Assembly: GCA_900549135.1 (NCBI GenBank)
Contig: URNI01000015.1
Span: 1 to 26,680 of the forward strand
Direction of reading: 5' to 3'
Origin: an uncultured Collinsella sp.
GTDB lineage: Bacteria > Actinomycetota > Coriobacteriia > Coriobacteriales > Coriobacteriaceae
Length of the DNA: 26,680 bases
The stretch's first letter is position 1, and each line of letters begins with the position of its first letter. The notes below the pieces were generated by a model. It saw nothing but the letters and a program-made list of their open reading frames with translations, made no database searches and was not told the DNA's origin. The translations under genes were made by a program, and so were the position numbers. This document shows positions 7,005 to 14,889 of the stretch, in pieces.

Positions 7005-8423
7005 ATGGCCCTCATCACTTCGTACCATGTCCCCGGCCTTTACGTCGAGGACCACAGCATCGACGTCCCCCTTGACTGGCGCGGCCTGGAGCCGATGCTC
7101 CTGGCCGTCGGCAGTACCATGCGCCGCGGCGCTATGCCGGCACCCATCGCCGGCGCGCCCGAGAGCATCAAGCTCTTCTACCGCGTGGTTTGCGCGCCCG
7201 ACCGCATCAACGACGATCTGCCACTGCTCCTGTTTTTGCAGGGCGGCCCCGGCGGCGAGAGTCCGCGTCCGCTGTCGCCCACAAGCGACGGCTGGATCGA
7301 GGAGGCCGTCAAGCACTTCCGCGTGGTCCTTCCCGACCAGCGCGGCACCGGACGCAGTAGCTGCGTGGACGGACGCACGATCAAGGCACTGGGTGAGCGC
7401 GCGACGGCGGCCGGCTCCGATGCCGCACGCTCGCAGGCGGATTTCCTCAAGCGCCACCTCGCCAGCTCCATCGTGCGCGATTTTGAGTACCTGCGCCTGG
7501 TGGGCTTTGGCGGCAAGCCCTGGGCCACACTCGGGCAGAGCTACGGCGGCTTTTTGACGTTGAGCTATCTGTCGCTCTTCCCCGAGGGCATAGCGGCAAG
7601 CTTTACCTGCGGCGGCATCCCCCACGTGCCGGCGAGCGCAAGCGAGGTCTACGCGCACACCTTCCCGCGCATGGCCGCCAAGACGCAGCAGTATTACGAC
7701 CGCTACCCCGCTGACGTCGACCGCGTGGCAGCCCTGGCCGATGCGCTCGAGGCCCAGAAGCCCGTGCTGCCCGACGGCTCGCCGATGACGGTCGAGCGCC
7801 TACAGCTCATGGGCAGCGACTTTGGCATGAAGCCGAGCTTTGAGCGCATGCATTGGATTATCGATCACGCGTTTGTTACTGGCGACGGTACGCTTAGCTG
7901 CGGCTCCTCGGTATCCGACAGCTTTTTGATGCGCGCCTTCGAGCGCACCAGCACGCGTACAAACCCGCTGTACTGGACGCTGCAGGAGTTTATCTACGCC
8001 GACGGCGACACCATGCCCATTCGCTGGGCCGCAGCAGAGGAGAAGGCCCATCGTGCCGAGTTCGACACACTCGCGCGCCCGCTCATGTTTACCGGCGAGG
8101 CCATGTTCCCGTGGATGTTTGAGCAGATGCCCGAGCTTATGCCGTTTAAGCCCGCCATGGACCTGCTGATGGAAGACACCAGCTGGGACAAGATCTACGA
8201 CCCGCAGCGCCTAGCCTGCAACGAGGTGCCACTCCAGGCCGCGGTGTATTTCGACGATATGTACGTCGATTCGGGCATGCAGCTCGATACGCTCAGCCGC
8301 GTGGGCAACTCGCATGCCTGGGTGACCAACGAGTTCGAGCACGACGGCCTGCACGGCAGCGTGGTGTTCAAGCACCTCTTCGACGAAGCGCTCAACCGCG
8401 GAGACCTGCGCCGGATCTTCTAG
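7005..8423 (+). CDS. Peptidase family S33 alpha/beta hydrolase, prolyl-aminopeptidase-like
   Basis: A 472-residue alpha/beta hydrolase. It shows the oxyanion-hole motif LLLFLQGGPGGES, then LPDQRGTGRSS, the nucleophile elbow GQSYGG with Ser179, a C-terminal acid region (YFDDMYVDSGM) and a final HDGLHGS supplying His. These are typical of prolyl iminopeptidases, which release N-terminal proline from short peptides in the cytoplasm. No signal peptide is seen. Start 7005 is preferred because GGAAG precedes it and the upstream ATG at 6924 would overlap the promoter. It lies divergently between proA and proB, which fits a role in proline supply. Other S33 aminopeptidases are possible. Confidence 0.85.
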   Translation: MALITSYHVPGLYVEDHSIDVPLDWRGLEPMLLAVGSTMRRGAMPAPIAGAPESIKLFYRVVCAPDRINDDLPLLLFLQGGPGGESPRPLSPTSDGWIEEAVKHFRVVLPDQRGTGRSSCVDGRTIKALGERATAAGSDAARSQADFLKRHLASSIVRDFEYLRLVGFGGKPWATLGQSYGGFLTLSYLSLFPEGIAASFTCGGIPHVPASASEVYAHTFPRMAAKTQQYYDRYPADVDRVAALADALEAQKPVLPDGSPMTVERLQLMGSDFGMKPSFERMHWIIDHAFVTGDGTLSCGSSVSDSFLMRAFERTSTRTNPLYWTLQEFIYADGDTMPIRWAAAEEKAHRAEFDTLARPLMFTGEAMFPWMFEQMPELMPFKPAMDLLMEDTSWDKIYDPQRLACNEVPLQAAVYFDDMYVDSGMQLDTLSRVGNSHAWVTNEFEHDGLHGSVVFKHLFDEALNRGDLRRIF

Positions 8424-8430
8424 CTAAGGA

Positions 8431-8477
8431 GTGTCCCAAAGTGCCGGCACATAAGGAACGTCCCCAAGTGCCGGCAC
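8431..8477. repeat. GGGAC-type repeat, family B: two direct units with palindromic cores
   Basis: Two units of GTCCC(A/C)AAGTGCCGGCAC lie 27 nt apart. Each ends in the 10-bp palindrome GTGCCGGCAC (8441-8450, 8468-8477). On the minus strand the intervening sequence reads GGGGACGTTCCTTA. Confidence 0.7.
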
Positions 8478-8480
8478 GAG

Positions 8481-8524
8481 AAAGACAGCGCTGCAGGAAA
8501 CGATCCGCAGCGCTGTCTTTCTTT
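8481..8524. terminator. Bidirectional terminator between S33 peptidase and proB
   Basis: AAAGACAGCGCTGC (8481-8494) and GCAGCGCTGTCTTT (8507-8520) form a perfect 14-bp stem with a 12-nt loop. TTTCTTT follows on the plus strand, and a shorter TTT follows on the minus strand. It serves convergent genes; the proB stop codon is only 3 nt away. Confidence 0.85.
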
Positions 8525-9650
8525 ATGCAAATACGATCAAGTTATCCCTGTGTATCGCCGGCTTCTCGGCCAGGTTAGCGAGCAGGCGGTTGCTGGCGAT
8601 CTGGTCCTGGCGGCGGCCGGCTGCAAGCTCCAGCACGTCCGAATCGGCCTCGGCGATACCGCGGGCGACGACCATACCGCTCGAATCGCACACGTCGAGC
8701 ACATCGCCCTCGGCGAAAGCGCCATCGACCTCGCGAATACCCACCGCAAGCAGGGAAGAGCCACGGCTGACCAGCGCCTTCGCAGCACCGTCATCAACCG
8801 TCACCGAGCCGTGGGCCTTGTCGCCCAGCGCGATCCACAGTTTGCGGGGTGCGATGTCCAGGCGCTCCGCCGGCGGATCGAACAGGGTTCCCACGCTCTC
8901 GCCGCGGGCGAGACGCACGAGGGCATCGGGCTCCTCGCCCGAGCAAATCACGCTCTGAATGCCCGCCGTCATCAGGATGCGGCTCGCGCGAATCTTGGTG
9001 ATCATGCCGCCCGTACCCACCGAGGTCGAAGAATCACCCGCCGAGGCAATGATCTTGGCATCGATCTTATGCACGACCGGGACAAACTCGGCCGTCGGAT
9101 CCTCGTGCGGATTGGCGGTGTAGAGGCCGTCGATGTCGGACAGCGTCACGCACAGGTCGGCGGAAACCAGGCAGCTCACGAGCGCCGCCAGCGTGTCGTT
9201 GTCGCCAAACTTGATCTCGTCGACGGTAACGGTGTCGTTCTCGTTGACGACCGGCACCACGCCCAGCTCCACCAGACGCAGCAGGGCGTCGCGCGCGTGC
9301 AGGTAGGACGTGCGACGCGCCGTGTCGTGACGCGTGAGCAGCACGAGCGAGGTGAGCAGGTCGCGCGCATGGAACTCCTCGTCGTAGGCCGACGAGATGA
9401 TGCACTGACCAGCCGAGGCGCAGGCCTGCAGGCTCGGAAGGTCGCCGACCGGCTTGCGGTCGAAGCCCAACACGGGATAGCCACAGGCGATAGCGCCCGA
9501 GCTCACCACGACCAGACGCCAGCCGAGCTTGCGCAGCGCTGCGGCTTGATCGGCAAGTCCGCCGATAAAGGCGCGGTTGACCTTGCCATCGGCGCCCACC
9601 ACCGTGGACGAACCGATCTTTACCACCATCGTTTTATAAGAAGTCGTCAT
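8523..9650 (-). CDS. proB: Glutamate 5-kinase
   Basis: A 375-residue enzyme that phosphorylates glutamate with ATP, the first and feedback-controlled step of proline synthesis. The N-terminal amino-acid-kinase domain (about 1-260) shows VVKIGSSTVV, VVSSGAIACG, VVNENDTV, FGDNDTLAA and SVGTGGMITKI. The C-terminal PUA domain (about 285-365) includes GSVTVDDGAAKAL, SLLAVGI and EGDVLDV. Length is normal. The ATG at 9650 lacks a clear SD; an ATG seven codons inside (9629) is an alternative. It sits 80 bp downstream of the nicotinate phosphoribosyltransferase gene on the same strand, with a decayed hairpin repeat between. Confidence 0.96.
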   Translation of the reverse strand: MTTSYKTMVVKIGSSTVVGADGKVNRAFIGGLADQAAALRKLGWRLVVVSSGAIACGYPVLGFDRKPVGDLPSLQACASAGQCIISSAYDEEFHARDLLTSLVLLTRHDTARRTSYLHARDALLRLVELGVVPVVNENDTVTVDEIKFGDNDTLAALVSCLVSADLCVTLSDIDGLYTANPHEDPTAEFVPVVHKIDAKIIASAGDSSTSVGTGGMITKIRASRILMTAGIQSVICSGEEPDALVRLARGESVGTLFDPPAERLDIAPRKLWIALGDKAHGSVTVDDGAAKALVSRGSSLLAVGIREVDGAFAEGDVLDVCDSSGMVVARGIAEADSDVLELAAGRRQDQIASNRLLANLAEKPAIHRDNLIVFA

Positions 9651-9698
9651 ACGTCAAACCAATCAACTGTTCAGCGAACGGGCGAACGGGCAAGCGAG

Positions 9699-9737
9699 AA
9701 AATGATCCGTTATCTTCCGTCGCATGCTGATCATTTT
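9699..9737. repeat. Decayed family E hairpin overlapping the 3' end of the pncB gene
   Basis: AAAATGATC (9699-9707) and GATCATTTT (9729-9737) form the arms; the interior CGTTATCTTCCGTCG resembles the CGTTTTCCTCCGTCC of complete copies. The pncB stop (9731-9733) lies inside the right arm, so the repeat supplies the end of the coding sequence. Confidence 0.6.
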
Positions 9738-11236
9738 GCCCAGGGGAAAGCCGAGGCCGCGGCCATGTTCTTGCGCACGAGCTCGTCGCGCACCTGAGCC
9801 AGGCCCTGCTCCATGCCCACCACATAGGTCTGCGGGTACAGGAAGCGCTTGAAAGCTGCGTCCAGATGATCGAGCGCCCAAACACAGCGCTCGCGCGCGT
9901 CCTGGATGCTCTCACGCGGAGCCACTGCGCTGCCATCGCGCACGATCGGCACCAACAGCTCACGATACTCAAGTTCGGACACGTCGGTCACCAGGGCGGC
10001 ATCATTCACGGCCACGAGGGTATTGCCGCGCGCGGCGCCCTCCCCCACCAGATGGTCCTCGTCGTAGATCATGTCGCAGACCGGGCCGCCAAAGCCGTCG
10101 TAATAACGGCGCACGCGCTGCACGCCCGGGATCGTGCGCTTGTAGGGCTGCTCGGAGAGCTTGACCACCGGCGTCCACGGGTCGGCCTCGCTCGCACGGC
10201 GGGCGGAAAGCTTGTACACGCCGCCCAGCGCCGGCTGGTCGTAGCAGGTCGCGAGCTTGGTGCCCACGCCAAAGCTATCGATGGGCGCGCCCTGGTCGAG
10301 CAGCGACTGAATCGTGTACTCATCCAGATCGTTAGAAACCGAGATCCCCACATAGGGCAGGCCCTCGGCATCGAAACGACCGCGGACATACTTGGAGAGC
10401 TTGGCGAGGTCGCCCGAGTCAATGCGAATAGCCGACAGGCGCTCGCCCGCCGCCTCCATCTCCTTGGCAACCGTAATGGCATGCTCGCAGCCCTCGCGCA
10501 CATCGTAGGTGTCGATGAGCAGCGTGCAGTTCTTGGGGCTCGACTTGGCAAAGGCGCGGAAGGCCTCGAGCTCGGAATCGAAGCTCATCACCCAGCTGTG
10601 CGCATGCGTGCCAAAGACGGGAATACCGTAGCGGCGGCCGGCGAGCACATTGGACGTAGAGGAGCAGCCGGCAACGTAGCTCGCGCGCGCAACGGCCAGG
10701 CCGCCATCGGGACCCTGGGCTCGGCGCAGGCCAAACTCCGCCACGGGGCGACCGTCGGCGGCGAGCACCACGCGCGCCGTCTTGGTGGCGACAAGCGTCT
10801 GGAACCCGACGATGTTGAGCAGCGCCGTCTCGAGCAGCTGGCACTCGAGCGCAGGACCGGTGACGCGCACTATGGGCTCGCGTGGAAAGACGAGCTCGCC
10901 CTCGGGGACGGCGTCGATATTTACATGCGCACGAAAATCGCGCAGGTAGTCGAGGAATGCGGACTTGAACATCGCGCCACCGGCCGGGGCCTCAAGCGAT
11001 GCGAGGTAGTCGATATCCTCGGGCGTAAAGCGCAGATTCTCGACTAGCTCGGGCAGCTCGGCGGTGCCGCACATGACGGCATAGGCGCTGCCAAAGGGAT
11101 GGTCGCGGTAAAACGCGGTAAAACAACCCTGCTCATTGGCCTTGCCGCTCTCCCACAGGCCCTGGGCCATAGTGAGTTCGTACAGATCGGTGAGCATTGC
11201 GATGTCGGTGGGATGAGAGATATCGGTCAAAGCCAT
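9731..11236 (-). CDS. pncB: Nicotinate phosphoribosyltransferase
   Basis: A 501-residue enzyme that joins nicotinate to PRPP to make nicotinate mononucleotide, the entry of the NAD salvage pathway. Near the start it has MLTDLYELTMAQGLWESG, followed by FTAFYRDHPFGSAYAV. The core motif EFGLRRAQGPDGG, then GCSSTSNVLAG, GTHAHSWVMSF, IRIDSGDLAKLSKY, ISVSNDLDEYTI and FGVGTKLATC are hallmarks of the family. The start at 11236 is the ATG before ALTDISHPTD, with AAAGG 8 nt upstream; an upstream open extension lacks family sequence. The gene may be co-transcribed with proB. Its last codons run into a repeat. Confidence 0.95.
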   Translation of the reverse strand: MALTDISHPTDIAMLTDLYELTMAQGLWESGKANEQGCFTAFYRDHPFGSAYAVMCGTAELPELVENLRFTPEDIDYLASLEAPAGGAMFKSAFLDYLRDFRAHVNIDAVPEGELVFPREPIVRVTGPALECQLLETALLNIVGFQTLVATKTARVVLAADGRPVAEFGLRRAQGPDGGLAVARASYVAGCSSTSNVLAGRRYGIPVFGTHAHSWVMSFDSELEAFRAFAKSSPKNCTLLIDTYDVREGCEHAITVAKEMEAAGERLSAIRIDSGDLAKLSKYVRGRFDAEGLPYVGISVSNDLDEYTIQSLLDQGAPIDSFGVGTKLATCYDQPALGGVYKLSARRASEADPWTPVVKLSEQPYKRTIPGVQRVRRYYDGFGGPVCDMIYDEDHLVGEGAARGNTLVAVNDAALVTDVSELEYRELLVPIVRDGSAVAPRESIQDARERCVWALDHLDAAFKRFLYPQTYVVGMEQGLAQVRDELVRKNMAAASAFPWAK

Positions 11237-11318
11237 GGGGCGACCTTTCGGATGTGTTGTGCAGAGGTTGAGTGTTGGGCGAGGCGGACGTGCGGGCATG
11301 GAGCCCGGCGCGAACAGG

Positions 11319-11777
11319 TTAGTGCAGGCCCATGCTGCCCGTGATCGTGTAAACCATAAAGACGATAAACGCGATGAGGGCGAGCACGATGATGATTTTT
11401 TGAGCCGGCGCCATGCCAGGGATCTCGTTCTCGCCCGTAGGTTCCTTGGAGGTAACCATGCGCTGGGCAAAGGTCATCTCGTCACGGCTCGGCTTGGGCT
11501 CGACGGACTTGGGACGAGCGGCCTTTTTAGGCTGAGGTTTGGGCGCGGCAGGTGCAGGCTTCGCAGCAGCGGGCTTGGGTGCGGGCGCGGGCTTGCGCTC
11601 GGATGCGGCGTTCGAGGCGACCTCCTCGGCCTTCGCACGCTCGGCGCGCAGGGCAGCCAGCTCCTCACGCTCGCGACGGGCCTTTTCCTGCTCCTCGCGG
11701 CGGGCCTTCTCGGCGCGGAGCTCTTCCAACTCGGCGCGCTCCTCGTCGGACAATGGTTGGGACACAAGCTCGGCCAT
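11319..11777 (-). CDS. Small C-tail-anchored membrane protein of unknown function
   Basis: A 152-residue protein. Residues about 10-55 are a charged Glu/Arg/Lys coiled coil (DEERAELEELRAEKARREEQ). Residues about 60-95 are a Lys/Pro/Ala linker (APAPKPAAAKPAPAAPKPQP). A conserved-looking segment, SRDEMTFAQRMVTSKEPTG, follows. A single membrane span (KIIIVLALIAFIVFMVYTI, about 127-145) lies close to the C-terminus, so the bulk should face the cytoplasm. The start at 11777 has AAAGGG upstream. It begins only about 20 nt after the tRNA-Ala terminator, so transcription may be read-through from the tRNA promoter. No family was recognised. Confidence 0.75.
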   Translation of the reverse strand: MAELVSQPLSDEERAELEELRAEKARREEQEKARREREELAALRAERAKAEEVASNAASERKPAPAPKPAAAKPAPAAPKPQPKKAARPKSVEPKPSRDEMTFAQRMVTSKEPTGENEIPGMAPAQKIIIVLALIAFIVFMVYTITGSMGLH

Positions 11778-11795
11778 GGTATAGCCCTTTCTTTT

Positions 11796-11827
11796 AAAAA
11801 AAGCCGCCGACACAATGTCAGCGGCTT
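11796..11827 (-). terminator. Intrinsic terminator after tRNA-Ala
   Basis: On the minus strand AAGCCGC-t-GACA, loop ttg, TGTC-g-GCGGCTT, then TTTTT. An 11-bp stem with one mismatch, 15 nt past the tRNA end. Confidence 0.9.
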
Positions 11828-11841
11828 ATCAAATCCAAGGG

Positions 11842-11914
11842 TGGAGACGAAGGGAGTCGAACCCTCGGCCTCTGCCATGCGACGGCAGCGCTCTCCCAAC
11901 TGAGCTACGTCCCC
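11842..11914 (-). tRNA. tRNA-Ala (anticodon CGC)
   Basis: The minus strand folds as a 73-nt cloverleaf. The acceptor is GGGGACG/CGTCTCC with the G3-U70 wobble that marks alanine tRNAs. The D-arm is GCTC-AGTTGGGA-GAGC; the anticodon arm is CTGCC-GTCGCAT-GGCAG, giving CGC; the T-arm is CGAGG-GTTCGAC-TCCC with the usual TTCGA. The discriminator is A. CCA is not encoded (CCC follows). It reads the GCG codon. Confidence 0.95.
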
Positions 11915-11927
11915 AGGACAAGTTGAT

Positions 11928-11955
11928 ATTTTACCTACGGCTCGCCAACTGTCAA
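11928..11955 (-). promoter_or_regulatory. Promoter of tRNA-Ala
   Basis: On the minus strand TTGACA (11955-11950), 16-nt spacer, TAAAAT (11933-11928), ending 13 nt before the mature tRNA. A perfect -35 and a near-consensus -10. Confidence 0.75.
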
Positions 11956-12018
11956 CGCCCAATAACCAGTCTTTTTGGGGCGCGGCTATTTTGGCAACTT
12001 TTCGAACAGGCGATCCTC

Positions 12019-12056
12019 TCGATGATTTTTTATCCCCGTCCCAGAAAAATCATCGA
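12019..12056. repeat. GGGAC-type hairpin, family G, copy 1
   Basis: TCGATGATTTTT (12019-12030) and AAAAATCATCGA (12045-12056) form a perfect 12-bp stem. The loop is TATCCCCGTCCCAG (TGGGACGGGG on the minus strand), the same loop as at 23136-23150. Confidence 0.75.
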
Positions 12057-12064
12057 CGAACGCA

Positions 12065-13003
12065 CTACTTTGCGCTGGTAAGAACACCGGTGGTGTCGAA
12101 GGCCGGGGTGAAGCTCTCGTCTACCGCGCCGCCCTCTTGCCAGAACATCGTCGTAAAACCCAGGTCGTCGGCATGGTCGAGCACCTGCTCGTACTCCTCA
12201 CGCGTCACGGCGCGTGCCAGGTCGCCGCCCTGCTCGCGCATGAGCGCATTGGGCGTGTACTGGTTCATAACCGAGATCGGCACGTCGCCCACCGTCTGCC
12301 ACACCAGGTCCAGCACGCGACACGAATCGTCTGCATGTCCCGGCAGTACCAGATGGCGCACGATCATGCCGCGCTTCATGAGCCCGTCCTCGTCCACCAG
12401 CTCTCCCCCGCGGCGCTCGATCTCGCGCGCCATCTGAGCCAGGCCCGACACGGCCACACGTGGGTAGTCCTTTATATGAGAGAGCGACTGCGCAAGCGCC
12501 GCATCGGCATATTTAAAGTCGGTGAGCCACACGTCAACCAGGTCACCCAAGGCAGCCACGGCGCTCGCGCGCTCATAACCGCTCGTGTTGTAGACGATTG
12601 GGATGACCAGCCCGCGCGCCCGTGCCGCGGCAATCGCTGCCGGCAGCAGGTGCGCGTAGTGCGTCGCCGTCACCAAATTAATATTGTTGGCACCCTGGTC
12701 CTGCAGTTCCAGCATAATCTCGACCAGGCGCTCAGGCGAAATCTCAAGGCCAAAATTGCCGGTCGAGATCTCGTGGTTCTGGCAGTAGATACATTTGAGC
12801 GAGCAGCCGCTAAAGAAGATCGTGCCCGAACCGGCCTCGCCCGAGATAGGCGGCTCCTCCCACATATGAAGCGCGGCGCGGGCCACCTTGAGCGTGTCGT
12901 TAGAACCGCAGACGCCGTGCGCGCCCTCATCGCGCGCCGCACCGCAACGGCGCGGACACAAATGGCAGGCGGGCGAAAAAAGTTCGGTCAACGACGTCGG
13001 CAT
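12065..13003 (-). CDS. PflX-like radical SAM protein
   Basis: A 312-residue protein with the radical SAM cluster motif CxxxCxxC at Cys67, Cys71 and Cys74 (FSGCSLKCIYCQN). An extra N-terminal cysteine set (Cys13, Cys16, Cys20, Cys32 in CHLCPRRCGAARDEGAHGVCG) is typical of the PflX group of pyruvate-formate-lyase-activating-like enzymes. Later family stretches are NINLVTATHY, VYNTSGYE, WLTDFKY, IVRHLVLPGH and NQYTP. The family uses S-adenosylmethionine to make radicals, but its substrate is not established. The start at 13003 (ATG) is chosen for GGAG 9 nt upstream; a TTG five codons earlier is less likely. It is divergent from the candidate 6S RNA. No glycyl-radical enzyme gene is nearby. Confidence 0.9.
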   Translation of the reverse strand: MPTSLTELFSPACHLCPRRCGAARDEGAHGVCGSNDTLKVARAALHMWEEPPISGEAGSGTIFFSGCSLKCIYCQNHEISTGNFGLEISPERLVEIMLELQDQGANNINLVTATHYAHLLPAAIAAARARGLVIPIVYNTSGYERASAVAALGDLVDVWLTDFKYADAALAQSLSHIKDYPRVAVSGLAQMAREIERRGGELVDEDGLMKRGMIVRHLVLPGHADDSCRVLDLVWQTVGDVPISVMNQYTPNALMREQGGDLARAVTREEYEQVLDHADDLGFTTMFWQEGGAVDESFTPAFDTTGVLTSAK

Positions 13004-13117
13004 AAAACCATGCTCCAAAACAACGATTCAGCAGCTCAAACGTAAAGGGATCAACCCCACAGACGGCTCGAGCCCAAGGCGCCGTAATCGTCCGACACGA
13101 TTTTTGTAATGTCAAGA

Positions 13118-13146
13118 CTGGAATCGATAAAGTGCCGCTTTATGAT
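13118..13146 (+). promoter_or_regulatory. Candidate promoter of the 6S-like RNA
   Basis: -10 TATGAT (13141-13146) with a weak -35 (CTGGAA, 13118-13123) at 17-nt spacing. Its predicted start, about 13153, falls 3 nt before the terminal helix of the RNA, which supports both calls. Confidence 0.45.
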
Positions 13147-13152
13147 GTAGAT

Positions 13153-13323
13153 ATTCCGCCCCCCGCGGAGCAACTGGGTGAACCGTCGCGTTTATTTAGG
13201 GAGCCCACACAGTCGTACCTAGTACAGGTATCCTTCGTTGTTAAGGACGCTGGAACAGTCGATGAGGGCACCCACCTGTTTTAGGTGGGTTCATTTTCGT
13301 AACGTGGGGGGTGGTTTTCTTTT
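13153..13323 (+). ncRNA. ssrS: Candidate 6S RNA
   Basis: A stretch of about 170 nt with no gene. Its ends close into a perfect 12-bp helix: CCGCCCCCCGCG (13156-13167) with CGTGGGGGGTGG (13303-13314, two G-U pairs), followed by TTTTCTTTT. Just inside the 3' side is CACCCACCT-gttt-TAGGTGGGTTCA, which resembles the hairpin flanking the central bubble in many 6S RNAs. TCCTT-cgttgtt-AAGGA forms an apical loop. 6S RNA imitates an open promoter and holds sigma-70 RNA polymerase in stationary phase. Length, long closing stem and 3' hairpin agree; the call is from structure and recollection of the family, without a covariance-model search. Confidence 0.6.
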
Positions 13324-13444
13324 GCCGAAAATCGCCATTGCAAATCCCGCCAAGATCCCCAAAAGGCACCAGGCAGAGCCCCACTATCACTCGAATATCT
13401 GGTAAGCGCGTGATTATCGCCCCGTGCAATTCCTCACACCCTCC

Positions 13445-13473
13445 TTGGTCGAGTATCATGGGTCAGCTATACC
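13445..13473 (+). promoter_or_regulatory. Candidate promoter of the WecA/TagO-like gene
   Basis: TTGGTC (13445-13450), 17-nt spacer, TATACC (13468-13473). The predicted start at about 13480 leaves a GTG at 13483 almost leaderless, which favours the ATG at 13531 as start codon. Confidence 0.45.
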
Positions 13474-13530
13474 CTTTGCGGCGTGGCATCATTTGACCTT
13501 TTCCTTCGACGCTTGGCGGTTTATCGATTC

Positions 13531-14730
13531 ATGGCTTCCTCCACGAGCTTCATACCGTACCTTTGCGTGGCGGTCGTGGCTTTTATCACGACCTTCCTTG
13601 CGGTGCCCCTGGTCAAGCGCCTGGCAATCAAGCTCGACGCTGTCGACTATCCTTCCAAGCGCCGCATCAACACTAAACCCATCCCGCGCATGGGCGGCAC
13701 GGCGGTCTTTTTGGGCCTCGTCGTCGCATGCATTGTGCAGATCTTTGGCACCTGGTACCTGGGCTGGCCACCCGTTTTGGTGCCTCATCCCCTCTTGCAC
13801 ATCAGCTACCCCATACTTGCGCTTTCTTTTACCGTTATCTTTGCGACCGGCGCTATCGACGACGTCTTCCAGCTCACGCCCAAGCAAAAGCTGGCCGGAC
13901 AGGTCCTCGCCGCGCTTATCGCCTGCATGGGCGGCCTGCGGATCGGCGTCATCGTCAACCCGTTTGCCCCCGGCGAGATCATGCTCGGATGGCTCGCCTA
14001 CCCCATTACCGTGATCTATCTGGTGGCATTCACCAACATCATTAACCTCATCGACGGCCTCGACGGCTTGGCCACGGGCATCTGCGGAATCGCATCGTTC
14101 ACCATGTTTTCGATGGCTGTTCTCTCGGGCCGCATCGACGCCGCCGCGCTCTCCATTGCGCTCTTTGGCGCCTGTCTGGCCTTTTTGCGCTACAACTTCA
14201 ACCCCGCAAGCATCTTCTTGGGCGACTCGGGGTCGCTGCTTCTGGGCTTTGCGCTGGGCTCCATCTCGCTGCTCAACGTGAGCCGCACCGCCGCACTCAC
14301 CTCGCTTATCATCCCGCTCATCGTTGCCGGCGTGCCCATCATCGACACGTTTAGCGCCATTGTGCGCCGCAAGCGCGCCCACATTAGCATCGGGCAGGCC
14401 GACAAAGGCCACATCCACCACCGCCTGATCCAAGAAGGCTACAACCAAAAACAGGCCGTGCTGCTCATCTATGCCTGGTGCATCATGCTTTCGGCCGGCG
14501 CCGCCGCGATTAACCAGGTCGAGGTGCCCATGCGTGTGCTCATCTTTACCGTGCTCGCCATTGGCTCGGCGGCCTTTGCCAAGCATCTACATCTGTTTGA
14601 GCCCGTGCTGCGCCACCATTACAACAAGCGCACGCACGAGGACGAGCTCGTCACCCCCGACGACCCCGCCTTTAAGCAGGAGGAGCAGGCAGCCGAGGAG
14701 CGCAAAGAAGAGCGCCACCACAAGCTCTAG
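13531..14730 (+). CDS. Undecaprenyl-phosphate sugar-1-phosphate transferase (WecA/TagO family)
   Basis: A 399-residue polytopic membrane protein of glycosyltransferase family 4 (MraY/WecA). It moves a sugar-1-phosphate, usually GlcNAc-1-P, from UDP-sugar to undecaprenyl phosphate, starting a cell-surface glycopolymer. Catalytic landmarks are D110-D111 (GAIDDVFQLTPKQK), NLIDGLDGLATG with D175 and D178, FLGDSGS with D232, and the cytoplasmic His motif HIHHRL at 294-299. About ten hydrophobic spans start with IPYLCVAVVAFITTFLAVPL. A charged, Glu-rich C-terminal tail (about 365-399) is cytoplasmic. No clear SD is seen before 13531; the GTG at 13483 is the alternative and would add 16 residues. 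The flippase-like gene at 21327 could act in the same pathway. Confidence 0.9.
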   Translation: MASSTSFIPYLCVAVVAFITTFLAVPLVKRLAIKLDAVDYPSKRRINTKPIPRMGGTAVFLGLVVACIVQIFGTWYLGWPPVLVPHPLLHISYPILALSFTVIFATGAIDDVFQLTPKQKLAGQVLAALIACMGGLRIGVIVNPFAPGEIMLGWLAYPITVIYLVAFTNIINLIDGLDGLATGICGIASFTMFSMAVLSGRIDAAALSIALFGACLAFLRYNFNPASIFLGDSGSLLLGFALGSISLLNVSRTAALTSLIIPLIVAGVPIIDTFSAIVRRKRAHISIGQADKGHIHHRLIQEGYNQKQAVLLIYAWCIMLSAGAAAINQVEVPMRVLIFTVLAIGSAAFAKHLHLFEPVLRHHYNKRTHEDELVTPDDPAFKQEEQAAEERKEERHHKL

Positions 14731-14889
14731 GGCAAGCTGCCGAGGATGTGCCAAGGCACCGTTGGCCAAGCGCGGCCGCGCCGCGCCCTTCGCACAAGCC
14801 AACTCTCTCCCGCCCCTCGCCTACTTACGCCCCGCCCCTCCAATAAACGCGTTATCATCTTGACCCATGAACATACGTTAGGAGCAATC

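Noticed and set aside
8550..9797. Long plus-strand open frame opposite proB
   Set aside because: Composition (His/Arg/Gln-rich) is a shadow of proB. No family features.
13241..13429. Minus-strand frame with AAGGAGG and TTG start, somewhat hydrophobic
   Set aside because: It overlaps the candidate 6S RNA on the other strand and ends in a repeat-like tail. No family was recognised. The SD match is interesting but not enough.
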